DNA from: Branchinecta lynchi
Taxonomy: Eukaryota > Arthropoda > Branchiopoda > Anostraca > Branchinectidae
Direction of reading: 5' to 3'
Length of the DNA stretch: 64,000 nt
NCBI GenBank assembly: GCA_023053575.1
Contig: JAKZAP010000105.1
Location: 62,001 to 126,000 of the forward strand
The first letter of the stretch is position 1. Each line of letters starts with the position of its first letter. The notes below the pieces were generated by a model. It worked only from the letters and a program-made list of their open reading frames with translations. It was not told the origin of the DNA and made no database searches. Below, piece after piece: positions 63,901-64,000 of this stretch. A program made the position numbers and the translations under genes.

Positions 63901-64000
63901 AACCTTGCGGGGAAACCAACCTTGTGGGAAAACCAAAAGCGAACCTTTTGGGAAAACCAACACAGTGGGAAAACAAACCTTGTGGGAAAACCAACCTTGC

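Larger units (their letters stand above)
35779..64000 (+). repeat. 17-bp satellite array, + block right of the transposon
   Basis: About 1,660 monomers in the same orientation and 17-bp register as the left block, running off the right window edge. All variant classes of the left block recur, including the GCGAACCTTTT / CCAACACAGT neighbour pair. No gene, RNA or second mobile element was found. Short homopolymer irregularities occur, for example a run of nine A near 47700 and eight near 48179. Long open frames on both strands are satellite artefacts. Confidence 0.98.

Noticed and set aside
35779..64000. Repetitive protein gene family (for example a silk- or antifreeze-like protein)
   Set aside because: Equal openness of all three frames and both strands, one-base indels without frame compensation, and variation not concentrated at third positions all argue against selection on a protein.
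1..64000. CRISPR array
   Set aside because: Monomers abut directly with no unique spacers, and variants are point changes of one unit. There are thousands of copies and no cas genes.
1..64000. Iterons of a bacterial plasmid origin (17-22 bp direct repeats)
   Set aside because: Iteron arrays have a handful of copies next to a rep gene. Here there are thousands, no replication gene and a eukaryotic-type transposon with intron signals.
1..64000. CENP-B box (also 17 bp)
   Set aside because: The essential pattern TTCG-N4-A-N2-CGGG is not met. TTTCGGGAAAACC monomers have TTCG, but the CGGG position reads CAAC; the reverse orientation also fails.
1..64000. Telomeric repeat or strong G-quadruplex array
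   Set aside because: G-runs of 3-5 recur only every 17 bp, leaving loops of about 12-14 nt, longer than stable quadruplexes allow. The unit does not resemble known telomere repeats.

Overview
This window is almost entirely one tandem satellite. Its monomer is 17 bp, typically GGGAAAACAAACCTTGT on the + strand (about 41% G+C), and there are roughly 3,640 diverged copies. The array is broken once, at 33691-35778, by an inserted DNA transposon with features of the hAT superfamily. Splice-site-like sequences, a BED-finger hAT transposase relic and a satellite array tens of kilobases long point to a eukaryotic, probably metazoan, genome and to heterochromatin (pericentromeric, subtelomeric or similar). 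I cannot name the species, and I do not recognise this satellite as a named family.

Layout. Bases 1-1246 carry the satellite in reverse orientation. It flips head-to-head at 1246/1247 and then runs in + orientation to 33690 and again from 35779 to 64000. Within the + array, variant monomers form higher-order repeats (HORs) whose periods are near-exact multiples of 17: about 2550 bp (10.8-17.4 kb), 893 bp (23.0-24.4 kb), 2533 bp (24.5-28.7 kb), 1428 bp (29.3-31.7 kb), 612 bp around the transposon, about 2150 bp (42.2-49.4 kb) and 2176-2244 bp (54.0-57.9 kb). Blocks at 15.9-22 kb recur collinearly at 50.4-55.8 kb. This is the pattern expected from repeated unequal exchange.

The transposon. It spans 2088 bp, has CAGWGATGT termini and is flanked by an 8-bp duplication, GGGAAAAC. 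Removing the element and one duplication restores an unbroken 17-bp monomer. Subterminal AAGACC repeats lie at both ends. On the minus strand is a dead transposase. It has a TATA box, an ATG, half a BED zinc finger with an in-frame TAG where the conserved Trp is expected, a probable intron of about 0.68 kb, the second half of the finger and the hAT N-terminal region. The catalytic core is deleted, and the hATC dimerisation motif (PATSAPVERVFS) follows out of frame. The element is therefore non-autonomous.

Coding content. I see no intact gene. The hundreds of long open frames in the array are an arithmetic consequence of the monomer. It contains no stop in any frame, and because 17 is not divisible by 3 all three frames of a strand read the same 17-residue cycle. 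The most interesting non-coding property is that the usual monomer contains TGTGGGAAA, a match to the CSL/Su(H) consensus YGTGRGAAM, so the array offers a very large number of candidate binding sites. This rests on sequence match only.
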